DNA of 7,821 nucleotides from Promethearchaeota archaeon (lineage in GTDB: Archaea > Asgardarchaeota > Lokiarchaeia > Sigynarchaeales > SOKP01), in contig JAEOTJ010000282.1 of assembly GCA_016839905.1 (NCBI GenBank), forward strand, positions 1-7,821. The letters are read 5' to 3'. The notes below the pieces were generated by a model that was not told the DNA's origin, did no database searches, and was given only the letters and a program-made list of their open reading frames with translations. A program made the position numbers and the translations under genes. This document shows positions 1-5,936 of the stretch, in pieces; the first letter of the stretch is position 1; each line of letters starts with the position of its first letter.

Positions 1-2
1 AA

Positions 3-131
3 AAAATATATTCAATAAAACCTGCTCCTTTTGATAATGGATTTCTTGGTGAATTCAAGATGGGAAGAATTTTTACACTCCCTTCAAGGCTTATTAAATT
101 TATAGAAAAAATAAGTTCAATTATAGCATAA
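3..131 (+). CDS. Possible 3' end of an unidentified gene (partial, cut by window edge)
   Basis: An open frame enters from the left edge and runs 42 codons to a TAA at 129-131. The visible peptide has a plausible protein-like composition (for example PFDNGFLGEFKMGRIFTLPSRL, and then an amphipathic lysine/isoleucine-rich tail). No other frame on either strand stays open through this stretch. I do not recognise the family, and 42 residues are too few to name one. It converges with fttA, leaving 161 bp between the two stops. A T6 run at 181-186 could serve as its U-tract terminator. It may also be a chance open frame; the sequence to the left would settle this. Confidence 0.4.
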   Translation, partial: KIYSIKPAPFDNGFLGEFKMGRIFTLPSRLIKFIEKISSIIA

Positions 132-180
132 TTTATAAAAATAAAAGCAGATATTTGGACGATTCTTCTTGTAAAGGTAA

Positions 181-186
181 TTTTTT
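181..186 (+). terminator. Candidate U-tract terminator for the gene ending at 131
   Basis: Six T in a row lie about 50 bases after the stop of the partial left-hand frame. Archaeal termination commonly occurs at T-runs without a hairpin. The evidence is the T-run only. Confidence 0.25.
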
Positions 187-235
187 GTTCTCTTAGATTT
201 AAATTTCTATTTCTTCTATAACTCATTATATCTTT

Positions 236-259
236 AAAAATAATTACTATTTAAAAAAA
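236..259 (-). terminator. Candidate U-tract terminator of fttA
   Basis: On the - strand, 33 bases after the fttA stop, there is a T7 run (A7 on + at 253-259) followed by a T5 run (A5 at 236-240). Tandem T-runs are the usual archaeal termination signal and also the kind of site on which FttA itself acts, so the gene may terminate by its own product. That last point is inference. Confidence 0.4.
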
Positions 260-292
260 TTAATTCTTCCTTAGATTACTAGCAGAGTTTTC

Positions 293-2203
293 TTATTTTA
301 AGAGAATTGTTTCTAAATTTCTTGGAGCTTTCGTAGCTTTACGTAATTTTTTATGAATCATGGTTGAAAGGGATACCGTTTTACTCTCTTCTCCGTGGTT
401 AGTGATTACCATTTTTGGTCTTGGCTGAATTCTACGTAAGAATTGTGAAATCTGACTTCTTGAAGAATGCCCAGAAAATCCTTCTAATGTGAAATGTTTT
501 AATTTTAATTTTACTAATTGAGTTCTCCCTTTAGAGTCAACATATTGGAATTCCCTGAATCCCCTCTGAATCCTACTTCCTAAAGTTCCTGATACTTGAT
601 AAGACACAAAAATTAATGAACTCTTATCGTCAGATGCAAGAGCTTTTAAGTATTGTACGGATGGACCCCCTATAAGCATACCAGAAGTCGCTAGAATAAT
701 TGAGGAACCACCTTTGATAATATCAAGTCTTTCTTCATAAGAACTAACTGTAGTGAAGAAGTCGCTTAAGAAGGGATTTTTTCCTTGATGTAAAATTTTC
801 TCTCTTAAATCGCTACTAAGAAAATCAGGATTTGCTGTATGTATCGCAGTTGCTTCAGAAATCAACCCATCAAGAAAAATAGGTACTTTATCAATTAATC
901 CTTTAGAAATATATTCTTCTAAAACAATTATTAATTCTTGAGCCCTTCCTACTGCTAATACTGGAATTAAAACCTTTCCACCTTTTTTAATAGTTGCTGT
1001 TAATATTTGTCTAAGTTCCCGTTCCGAATCTTGTCGGCTGGGAATTCTATCTTGTGGTCCTCCGTAAGTGGATTCTATAAGTAAACTCTCAACTCTAGGG
1101 AATTTAACAGCAGCTTTTTCTAATAATCTAGTTTTTTGAAATTTGAAATCACCGGTATAAACAAAATTATATCCGCCTTTTCCAAAATGCAAATGAACCA
1201 TTGAAGATCCTAAGATGTGTCCAGAATTATGAAGTGTTAATTTAATATCTGGAGCAATATCAGTGACTTTTCCCCATGATAATGGAATAGTATGCAATAC
1301 TGTTGACTTCACATCTCCCTTTGAATAAGGTGCAGGAGTGCCTTCCTTTTCACATATTTGAACAAAATCCAATTGAAGCATTGTGGCTAAATTCCTTGTA
1401 GGTAAAGTACAATATACTGGTCCTCTATATCCATATTTATAAAGAAAAGGAACAAGACCACAATGATCTAAATGGGCATGTGAAACAATTACGGCATCAA
1501 GATCTCTTATAGAAAATTCGAATACGTCAAAAAAGGGGAATTTATCATTTGGATTTCCTATATTTAGACCACAATCAAGTAATACGTTACTATCTTTTGT
1601 TTGAGTTAGGATACAAGACCTTCCAACTTCTCTAAAACCTCCCAGTGCAGTCAAACGAATGGTTAGATTATTAAACATCATAGGGCGGTGTATTCTTTTT
1701 CCTATTCTTAATAAGATATCTTTTTGTGTTTTACGTTCTTTTTTTAACATATTTCTTATTAATTGTATGGTTCTGGAAGGTAATGGGGGAGTTCGTATTG
1801 TTTTAGGTTGCCAAAATGTATTTGTACGTATTTCTTTTAAATTAACACCCTTTTTTCCAATAACTAAACCAGGTTTAACAGACTCGATAATCACTTCTCC
1901 TCTTGTATGATCAAATTCAATTGCAGACATTTCTGCTTCTTCACCTATTAGATTTCTAATGTATGCTTCTGTTTCTGAAGGATCCATTCTCTTATCTACA
2001 TTCCATCGAAAAACAACCCTTTTTCGCATGATTTTTGCGAGGTCTTTTAAAATATTAGAATCCTCAATAACTCCCACTTCCGAATTTTCTGAATATACCG
2101 CAATTTCAGGACCTTCAAATTCTATCCTCTTAACTTTTATTTCCGGGGGTAAATTTTTTATAATTTCCTCCTTAATTCTTTGTAATTCTCCTTCAAAACT
2201 CAA
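293..2203 (-). CDS. fttA: FttA / aCPSF1, beta-CASP ribonuclease and transcription termination factor
   Basis: This is a 636-residue archaeal homologue of the eukaryotic cleavage and polyadenylation nuclease CPSF73. The family cleaves nascent RNA 3' ends and releases RNA polymerase. Its domain order is complete. Tandem N-terminal KH-like RNA-binding domains (about 1-150) include the GKKG loop at 116-119. A metallo-beta-lactamase domain follows, with HAHLDH at 242-247, His329 (NSGHILG) and Asp352 (GDFKF). The beta-CASP insert starts after Glu377 (IESTYGG), and the final motifs carry His579 (FSGHSSR) and His603 (TNHGE). All expected zinc ligands are present, so an active nuclease is predicted. 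The length is usual for aCPSF1. The start is TTG at 2201-2203: an in-frame stop lies six codons upstream, the next in-frame Met is residue 58, and GGAG lies 10 nt upstream. It is divergent from purN, with its own transcript. Confidence 0.95.
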   Translation of the reverse strand: MSFEGELQRIKEEIIKNLPPEIKVKRIEFEGPEIAVYSENSEVGVIEDSNILKDLAKIMRKRVVFRWNVDKRMDPSETEAYIRNLIGEEAEMSAIEFDHTRGEVIIESVKPGLVIGKKGVNLKEIRTNTFWQPKTIRTPPLPSRTIQLIRNMLKKERKTQKDILLRIGKRIHRPMMFNNLTIRLTALGGFREVGRSCILTQTKDSNVLLDCGLNIGNPNDKFPFFDVFEFSIRDLDAVIVSHAHLDHCGLVPFLYKYGYRGPVYCTLPTRNLATMLQLDFVQICEKEGTPAPYSKGDVKSTVLHTIPLSWGKVTDIAPDIKLTLHNSGHILGSSMVHLHFGKGGYNFVYTGDFKFQKTRLLEKAAVKFPRVESLLIESTYGGPQDRIPSRQDSERELRQILTATIKKGGKVLIPVLAVGRAQELIIVLEEYISKGLIDKVPIFLDGLISEATAIHTANPDFLSSDLREKILHQGKNPFLSDFFTTVSSYEERLDIIKGGSSIILATSGMLIGGPSVQYLKALASDDKSSLIFVSYQVSGTLGSRIQRGFREFQYVDSKGRTQLVKLKLKHFTLEGFSGHSSRSQISQFLRRIQPRPKMVITNHGEESKTVSLSTMIHKKLRKATKAPRNLETILLK

Positions 2204-2213
2204 TTTTGTACTT

Positions 2214-2219
2214 CTCCTT
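2214..2219 (-). promoter_or_regulatory. Shine-Dalgarno sequence fixing the TTG start of fttA
   Basis: The - strand reads AAGGAG in this stretch, complementary to the 3' end of 16S rRNA. Ten bases separate it from the TTG start codon. It is the only clear Shine-Dalgarno in front of a gene in this window. It implies a leadered fttA mRNA, whereas the other genes look leaderless or nearly so. Confidence 0.7.
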
Positions 2220-2290
2220 TAAATTATTATGTGTATTTGTATCTTAACCTTCTACTTTTCTATTAATCTTTAGAAATTTGTAGAAAATCC

Positions 2291-2298
2291 ATATATTT
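2291..2298 (-). promoter_or_regulatory. Possible TATA box of fttA
   Basis: AAATATAT on the - strand is the most TATA-like element upstream of the fttA start. It would place the transcription start near 2265 and give a leader of about 60 nt, compatible with the strong Shine-Dalgarno. The whole region is AT-rich, so the assignment is weak. Confidence 0.25.
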
Positions 2299-2357
2299 GA
2301 ATAAATTGTAATTATTTATTGGTTACATTTTTTTAAATAATTAGGTTTATACTATAC

Positions 2358-2387
2358 ATCTCTTATATGAGTTAGGATATAAGAGAT
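2358..2387. repeat. Perfect 11-bp inverted repeat with 8-base loop
   Basis: ATCTCTTATAT at 2358-2368 and its exact complement at 2377-2387 flank the loop GAGTTAGG. It lies midway between the divergent fttA and purN genes and is the first of three adjacent dyads. It could be a regulator site or an RNA hairpin. In DNA this AT-rich, a single dyad of this size can occur by chance. Confidence 0.5.
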
Positions 2388-2400
2388 TAGATTATAAAAT

Positions 2401-2416
2401 GAAATTTTTAAATTTC
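2401..2416. repeat. 7-bp inverted repeat GAAATTT-TT-AAATTTC
   Basis: Exact 7-bp arms flank a 2-base centre, making a near-palindrome typical in size of a dimeric regulator site. It is the second dyad of the fttA-purN gap. AT-richness makes a chance origin possible. Confidence 0.35.
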
Positions 2417-2438
2417 TAATTTAATATTCTTTTTATTC

Positions 2439-2459
2439 AATAAAAACTTTGTTTTTATT
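2439..2459. repeat. Perfect 9-bp inverted repeat with 3-base loop
   Basis: AATAAAAAC at 2439-2447 and GTTTTTATT at 2451-2459 pair exactly around TTT. Allowing one bulged T, the stem extends by two more pairs. It sits about 50 bp before the purN start and just upstream of its likely TATA box, a position suitable for an operator. It is the third dyad in the gap. Confidence 0.4.
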
Positions 2460-2480
2460 TGATATTAATTACATTAATCT

Positions 2481-2491
2481 TTTTTAAAAAT
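2481..2491 (+). promoter_or_regulatory. Probable TATA box of purN
   Basis: TTTTTAAAAAT is centred about 23-24 bp before the purN ATG. An archaeal TATA box at this distance places the transcription start at or within a few bases of the start codon, predicting a leaderless mRNA. In agreement, no well-spaced Shine-Dalgarno is present: the only candidate, GGAA at 2503-2506, lies two bases from the ATG. Confidence 0.4.
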
Positions 2492-2508
2492 AAGAATTAA
2501 TTGGAAAT

Positions 2509-3141
2509 ATGGATAAATTAAAAATTGGTGCTATTGCCTCTGGGTCTGGTAGTAATTTTGAAGCAATAATTCAATCAACAAAAACAGGAATTTTAAAGGA
2601 TAAAGCTCGTGTAGAAGTCTTGATTTGTAATAAAGCTGGAGCCTATTGCTTGGAAAGGGCAAAAAATCACGATATTCCCAATTATCTAATTGAAAGTGAT
2701 AAGCATGAAGGGACTCGTGAAGAATTTGATCAGAAAATGATTGATGTTTTGGAAAAATATGACTGTGAACTTATAGTTCTCGTTGGATACATGAGATTTG
2801 TAAGTCAAATGTTCATTAAGGCTTTCAATGGCAATGTTATGAATATACATCCGGCGCTTTTACCATCATTTAAGGGAATGCACGCCCACTTAGATGCTTT
2901 AACATATGGCGTTAAGGTCTCTGGAGTTACAGTTCATTTTGTTGATCCTAAGGAGGATCATGGGCCGATCATCATTCAACACGCAGTTCCTGTCTATGAC
3001 ACGGACACTAAAGAAACTTTAGGTCCAAGAATCCTAGAATGGGAACATAAAGCTTTTCCAAAAGCAATTGAGTTATTTTGTGATAAAAAATTACATTTAG
3101 ATGGTAGAATAGTTCGCATTGATGGAGAAGTGAAATTATAA
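2509..3141 (+). CDS. purN: Phosphoribosylglycinamide formyltransferase (GAR transformylase)
   Basis: This cytosolic enzyme transfers the formyl group of 10-formyl-tetrahydrofolate to GAR, the third step of de novo purine synthesis. The 210 residues match the usual single-domain PurN length. The phosphate-binding loop SGSGSN is at 11-16. Asn112 and His114 of MNIHPALLPS, and Asp150 of EDHGP, align with the catalytic Asn106, His108 and Asp144 of the E. coli enzyme, a constant offset of six. The C-terminal EHKAFPKAI helix is also typical. There is no ACT domain, which argues against PurU (formyl-THF hydrolase). No other pur gene adjoins it, so it looks monocistronic. Many archaea use the formate-dependent PurT instead; PurN implies a folate one-carbon supply in this organism (inference). 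Confidence 0.95.
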   Translation: MDKLKIGAIASGSGSNFEAIIQSTKTGILKDKARVEVLICNKAGAYCLERAKNHDIPNYLIESDKHEGTREEFDQKMIDVLEKYDCELIVLVGYMRFVSQMFIKAFNGNVMNIHPALLPSFKGMHAHLDALTYGVKVSGVTVHFVDPKEDHGPIIIQHAVPVYDTDTKETLGPRILEWEHKAFPKAIELFCDKKLHLDGRIVRIDGEVKL

Positions 3142-3165
3142 AATATTATTATAATAAATTAATTA

Positions 3166-3271
3166 TGGGAAATGATTTTTTGATGCGCATTCTGACCCAA
3201 ACTGAGATTGGTATGGCTATATCAATTATATGAAGAAGATCTTGAGTAGCGAAAAAAAAATTCATTTCCCA
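3166..3271 (+). ncRNA. Candidate structured RNA or regulatory element enclosed by a long inverted repeat
   Basis: TGGGAAATGA at 3166-3175 pairs perfectly with TCATTTCCCA at 3262-3271. After one T-T mismatch, five further T-A pairs follow (3177-3181 with 3256-3260), and CGC/GCG (3186-3188 with 3249-3251) can close the interior. Within it, 3182-3218 is close to 50% G+C, far above the surroundings, which in AT-rich archaea often marks a functional RNA. A pyrimidine-rich T tract follows (3274-3282). It lies 24 bp after purN and 98 bp before the EF-2-like gene, so it may instead be the 3' end of the first or the leader of the second. I recognise no RNA family. A 22-codon ATG frame (3165-3233) also runs through it and is the alternative reading. 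Strand is uncertain. Confidence 0.35.
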
Positions 3272-3317
3272 CCCTTTCTTTTAAATTAAAAAAACCTAAA
3301 GTTTTAATCAAAATGTT

Positions 3318-3341
3318 TATAGGTTTAAATAATAGCCTATA
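3318..3341. promoter_or_regulatory. TATA region of the EF-2-like gene set in an inverted repeat
   Basis: TATAGG at 3318-3323 and CCTATA at 3336-3341 form a 6-bp dyad whose interior, TTTAAATAATAG, contains a TATA-like box (TTTAAATA, centre about 3328). That box predicts transcription from about 3354. The second candidate, CTATATAG (3337-3344), would instead give a nearly leaderless mRNA. AAACCTA at 3292-3298 also complements TAGGTTT at 3320-3326. A dyad enclosing the TATA box could allow a repressor to block TBP; this is inference. Confidence 0.4.
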
Positions 3342-3369
3342 TAGTAGTTAAAATTTTACTAAAGAAAAA

Positions 3370-5559
3370 ATGCCACGCCGAAAAGAGATATCAGAAATCT
3401 TAAAATTAATGAAAAATATCCCCCAAATTAGGAATATTGGTTTAGTTGGGCACATAGATCACGGGAAGACAACTTTATCAGACTCTCTTTTAAGCGAAGC
3501 AGGTTTGTTATCTCCAGATATCGCTGGTGAAGCTCGAGCATTAGATTATCTCGAAGAGGAGCAAAAACGCGGCATAACCATGAAATCTACAAATATTTCC
3601 TTATATTATGAAAAATCTCATGAGAGAGAAGAGCCTTTTCTCATCAATTTAGTAGATACTCCAGGTCACTTGGATTTTAGTGGTAAAGTTACTCGCGCTT
3701 TACGGTTAATAGATGGAGTGATAGTCGTAGTAGATGCTGTGGAAGAGATAATTTCCCAATCGGAGACGGTTATAAAACAAGCCATTCAAGAAGGCGTTAA
3801 ACCAATACTTTATATTAATAAAATCGATCGTTTAATTAGAGAATTAAGATTATCAGATGAAGATATAAGGAAAAAATATATTAGGATAATAAATTCCTTC
3901 AATACACTTATAGAACGTTATGCTAAGCCACCCTTTAATGAGGAATGGAAAATTAATCCGGCAGCGGGAAATATTGCATTCGGTTCTGCGCTTCATAAAT
4001 GGGGGTTTACATCTAAAATATTAGAAGAAAGTGATATCAAATTTAAGAATATTCGAGAGAGATATAAAAAGGAAACATATGCAGAAAGAAATTATGAAGA
4101 TCTACCAGTATATCTTCCCATTCATAGAGCAATACTCGAGGCCGTAGTAGATCATCTCCCAAATCCTCTTGAAGCTCAGAAGTATAGGATTAAAAAAATT
4201 TGGGATGGAGACCTTGACTCGGATGTTGGGAAATCAATGGTAAATTGTAATCCTAATGGTCCATTAATTATTTGTTTAAGTAAAGTCCAAGCGGACAAGC
4301 ACGGGCTCATCGCAACTGGAAGGGTCTTCTCTGGTAATTGTTCTAAAAAGGGAGAGGTCTTTCTTTTAGGAGAAAATCAGTATGAAACAATTCAGCGCAT
4401 AGCAATTTTTATGGGACAGAGAAGAGAACAAGTTGATGAGATACCCGTCGGAAACATTGTTGCGATAGAAGGAATTAAAAAGGTTAAAAGCGGAGAATCA
4501 ATAGTGGATGCAAATTTTATTGACAAAATGGTTCCATTTGGTAGTGTAAAATATGTTACAACCCCAGTTGTTACAGTATCAATTGAACCTGAATATTTAA
4601 GAGATTTAGACAAGATGAAGGGAATTATTGAAAACTTATTAATAGAAGATCCCAATCTACATTTTGAAATAAATGAAGAAAACGGTGAATTTCTTTTATC
4701 TGGAATGGGCCCATTACATTTAGAAGTAATGGCAAATGAGATTGAGAAAAGAGGCATTAGAGTTTCTGCCTCTGAGCCCAGAGCTGTCTTTAAAGAGTCA
4801 TTGAGAACAGAATCCTCGATCATTTCGGTTAAATCTTCAAATGGTCAAAGCAATTTAGACTTGAAAATTGAAAAATTAGATGAAAAGTCAGTAAGATTTT
4901 TTCAGAAACAGGATTATAAATCTATAAAACCTGCGAGCAGGATAAAGGAAGTCTTAAAAGAAAAGACTAATTTATCAGACTTCGAGAAAGAGAACTTTTG
5001 GATGTGCGATAATGATCAAAATGTTTTAATTTTTGAGGGTAAATCAGAACTTAATGATTTTAATAGAAAATTAATATTAGAAATAATTGAAAACATTCAT
5101 TTGAATGGCCCTCTCTGTGGAGAGAAATTAACTGAGATTAAATTAACCATTAAAAACTTAGACATATCAAAATTAAATGAAGAGGTTGCATTTACAGAAT
5201 TATCCACGATGTTCTATAGTGCCATTAAAAAGGGTTTAAACGAGGGAGAACTCATATTAATGGAACCTATTTATCATACTATCATTCAATTACCTCCTGA
5301 ATATATTAAAAATACTCTTTCTTTACTATCCAAATTTTCTGCTAAAATTAACGAAGTGAATCAAGAAAACGAGTATCAAGCAATGTTGGAAATTTACATA
5401 CCTGTTAGAAATTCTATTAAATTTGCTAAAGACATAAGATCTATCACATCTGGAAAAGCTTTTTGGCAAAATGAATTTCATGCCTTTATGGAAGTTCCCG
5501 CACATGAAGCTAAAACGATAATAAATAATTTGCATTTTATTAAAGGGCAGGTATGGTAA
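3370..5559 (+). CDS. EF-2 paralogue without the diphthamide loop (aEF-2p-like translational GTPase)
   Basis: These 729 residues show full-length EF-2 architecture. The GTPase core is intact: P-loop GHIDHGKT at 27-34, switch I RGITM at 68-72, DTPGH at 96-100, NKID at 150-153 and the G5-like GSAL at 205-208. Domains II and III follow (FLLSGMGPLHLEV at 441-453). Domain IV is degenerate. The usual SPNKHN-type loop reads SSNGQSN at 489-495. After GPLCGE (580-585), where EF-2 has DAIHRGxxQ with the diphthamide histidine, this protein has only KLNEEVAFTEL (601-611), about four residues shorter and with no His. The usual C-terminal RKRKGLKPEPP-type tail is also missing. GTP hydrolysis and ribosome binding are plausible, but diphthamide modification is impossible here. 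Second EF-2 copies of this kind are described in Asgard archaea; their role is unknown. An ordinary EF-2 is presumably encoded elsewhere. Confidence 0.9.
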   Translation: MPRRKEISEILKLMKNIPQIRNIGLVGHIDHGKTTLSDSLLSEAGLLSPDIAGEARALDYLEEEQKRGITMKSTNISLYYEKSHEREEPFLINLVDTPGHLDFSGKVTRALRLIDGVIVVVDAVEEIISQSETVIKQAIQEGVKPILYINKIDRLIRELRLSDEDIRKKYIRIINSFNTLIERYAKPPFNEEWKINPAAGNIAFGSALHKWGFTSKILEESDIKFKNIRERYKKETYAERNYEDLPVYLPIHRAILEAVVDHLPNPLEAQKYRIKKIWDGDLDSDVGKSMVNCNPNGPLIICLSKVQADKHGLIATGRVFSGNCSKKGEVFLLGENQYETIQRIAIFMGQRREQVDEIPVGNIVAIEGIKKVKSGESIVDANFIDKMVPFGSVKYVTTPVVTVSIEPEYLRDLDKMKGIIENLLIEDPNLHFEINEENGEFLLSGMGPLHLEVMANEIEKRGIRVSASEPRAVFKESLRTESSIISVKSSNGQSNLDLKIEKLDEKSVRFFQKQDYKSIKPASRIKEVLKEKTNLSDFEKENFWMCDNDQNVLIFEGKSELNDFNRKLILEIIENIHLNGPLCGEKLTEIKLTIKNLDISKLNEEVAFTELSTMFYSAIKKGLNEGELILMEPIYHTIIQLPPEYIKNTLSLLSKFSAKINEVNQENEYQAMLEIYIPVRNSIKFAKDIRSITSGKAFWQNEFHAFMEVPAHEAKTIINNLHFIKGQVW

Positions 5560-5564
5560 AAAAA
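5558..5564 (-). terminator. T7 terminator of tRNA-Gly overlapping the stop of the EF-2-like gene
   Basis: On the - strand, seven T follow the tRNA 3' end after four bases (A7 on +, 5558-5564). The run includes the last two bases of the opposing TAA stop codon, so the two genes share this short junction. Confidence 0.55.
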
Positions 5565-5568
5565 GAGA

Positions 5569-5639
5569 TGCGCCGCCCGGGAATCGAACCCGGGTCGCTA
5601 GGTTGGGAACCTAAAATTCTACCACTATACTAGCAGCGC
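5569..5639 (-). tRNA. tRNA-Gly (anticodon CCC)
   Basis: The 71 nt fold as a tRNA. Acceptor stem GCGCTGC pairs with GCGGCGC (one T-G wobble) and the discriminator is A. The anticodon arm is TTAGG-TTCCCAA-CCTAG with anticodon CCC, reading GGG glycine codons. There is a 4-base variable loop, and the T arm CCGGG-TTCGATT-CCCGG is perfect. There is no intron and no encoded CCA. The D-loop has AGTGGTA, but the D stem is weak: GTAT against GAAT gives one Watson-Crick pair, two G-U pairs and an A-A mismatch. It is convergent with the EF-2-like gene only nine bases away. A TATA box lies 26 bp upstream. Confidence 0.95.
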
Positions 5640-5660
5640 TTTTGGCAGAGCAATAGTATG

Positions 5661-5668
5661 CTTTAAAA
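5661..5668 (-). promoter_or_regulatory. TATA box of tRNA-Gly
   Basis: TTTTAAAG on the - strand is centred about 26 bp before the first tRNA base at 5639. This is the canonical archaeal spacing, so the transcript would start at or next to the mature 5' end. Confidence 0.6.
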
Positions 5669-5694
5669 TTCATAAAAGAATTAAAATCTAATGA

Positions 5695-5703
5695 TATAAA
5701 TAG
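5695..5703 (+). promoter_or_regulatory. Strong TATA box without an assigned gene
   Basis: TATAAATAG is the best TATA consensus in this window. It predicts a + strand transcript starting near 5722-5726. The nearest long gene, uppP, starts more than 200 bases further on and has its own TATA-like box. The transcript would therefore be a long uppP leader, a small RNA, or the message of the short frame at 5737-5844. Confidence 0.45.
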
Positions 5704-5720
5704 AATAGAACAAGTATCAT

Positions 5721-5824
5721 TTGTGTGACATTTAGTATGACAGATATCACACATTTAAGAATTATGAGAAGAAAATCTAAAATCCTTAAAATGTTAGACA
5801 TACCGTATGCGATATGTCATACAT
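5721..5824. repeat. Array of four ATGTnnnACAT-like dyads
   Basis: Two perfect copies, ATGTTAGACAT (5791-5801) and ATGTCATACAT (5814-5824), and two one-mismatch copies, TTGTGTGACAT (5721-5731) and ATATCACACAT (5744-5754), start 23, 47 and 23 bp apart. Between the perfect copies lies a further palindrome, CATACCGTATG (5799-5809). Regular spacing near two or four helical turns suggests binding sites for a dimeric regulator on one DNA face. The first copy covers the start predicted from the TATA box at 5695. The regulator is unknown. Confidence 0.45.
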
Positions 5825-5844
5825 TGAAAATTAATTCAAAATAA
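5737..5844 (+). CDS. Possible 35-residue small protein
   Basis: ATG at 5737 opens a 35-codon frame ending in TAA at 5842-5844. The product would be basic in its middle (RIMRRKSKILKM), then IPYAICHTL. A strong TATA box at 5695-5703 would start transcription about 13 bases before the ATG. No Shine-Dalgarno is visible and I recognise no family. The frame overlaps the dyad array, so it may be an accidental reading of regulatory DNA. The promoter is its main support. Confidence 0.22.
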   Translation: MTDITHLRIMRRKSKILKMLDIPYAICHTLKINSK

Positions 5845-5907
5845 TCCTTATCAAAATAATATGAAGTAATTATTTTTGAATGATAATACTCTTTGATTAA
5901 TAGTGCT

Positions 5908-5916
5908 ATTAAAATA
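5908..5916 (+). promoter_or_regulatory. Probable TATA box of uppP
   Basis: ATTAAAATA is centred about 25 bp before the ATG at 5937, which would make the uppP mRNA leaderless at that codon. This favours 5937 over the ATG at 5949 as the start. The region is AT-rich, so the call is moderate. Confidence 0.35.
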
Positions 5917-5936
5917 GAATTTAGAAGATAAATTAT

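Noticed and set aside
1659..2222. Two + strand open frames of 83 and 87 codons
   Set aside because: They lie antisense within fttA, whose - strand protein has complete conserved motifs; composition is not protein-like.
3165..3233. A 22-codon ATG frame after purN
   Set aside because: It is very short, has no ribosome site and overlaps the inverted repeat; kept only as an alternative reading of the structured element.
3176..3245. A C/D-box guide RNA reading of the intergenic element (TGATGC, two CTGA, ATGAAGA)
   Set aside because: The boxes are imperfect and the spacings do not leave two guide segments of about 10-12 nt; the D box is only TTGA.
2342..3327. The 8-mer TAGGTTTA shared by the regions upstream of purN (2342-2349) and the EF-2-like gene (3320-3327)
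   Set aside because: Too short and AT-rich to separate from chance, and its distance to the two start codons differs greatly.
4392..4823. A 143-codon - strand open frame, and a 69-codon one near 5326-5535
   Set aside because: Both are antisense to the EF-2-like gene, which is clearly coding; no recognisable motifs.
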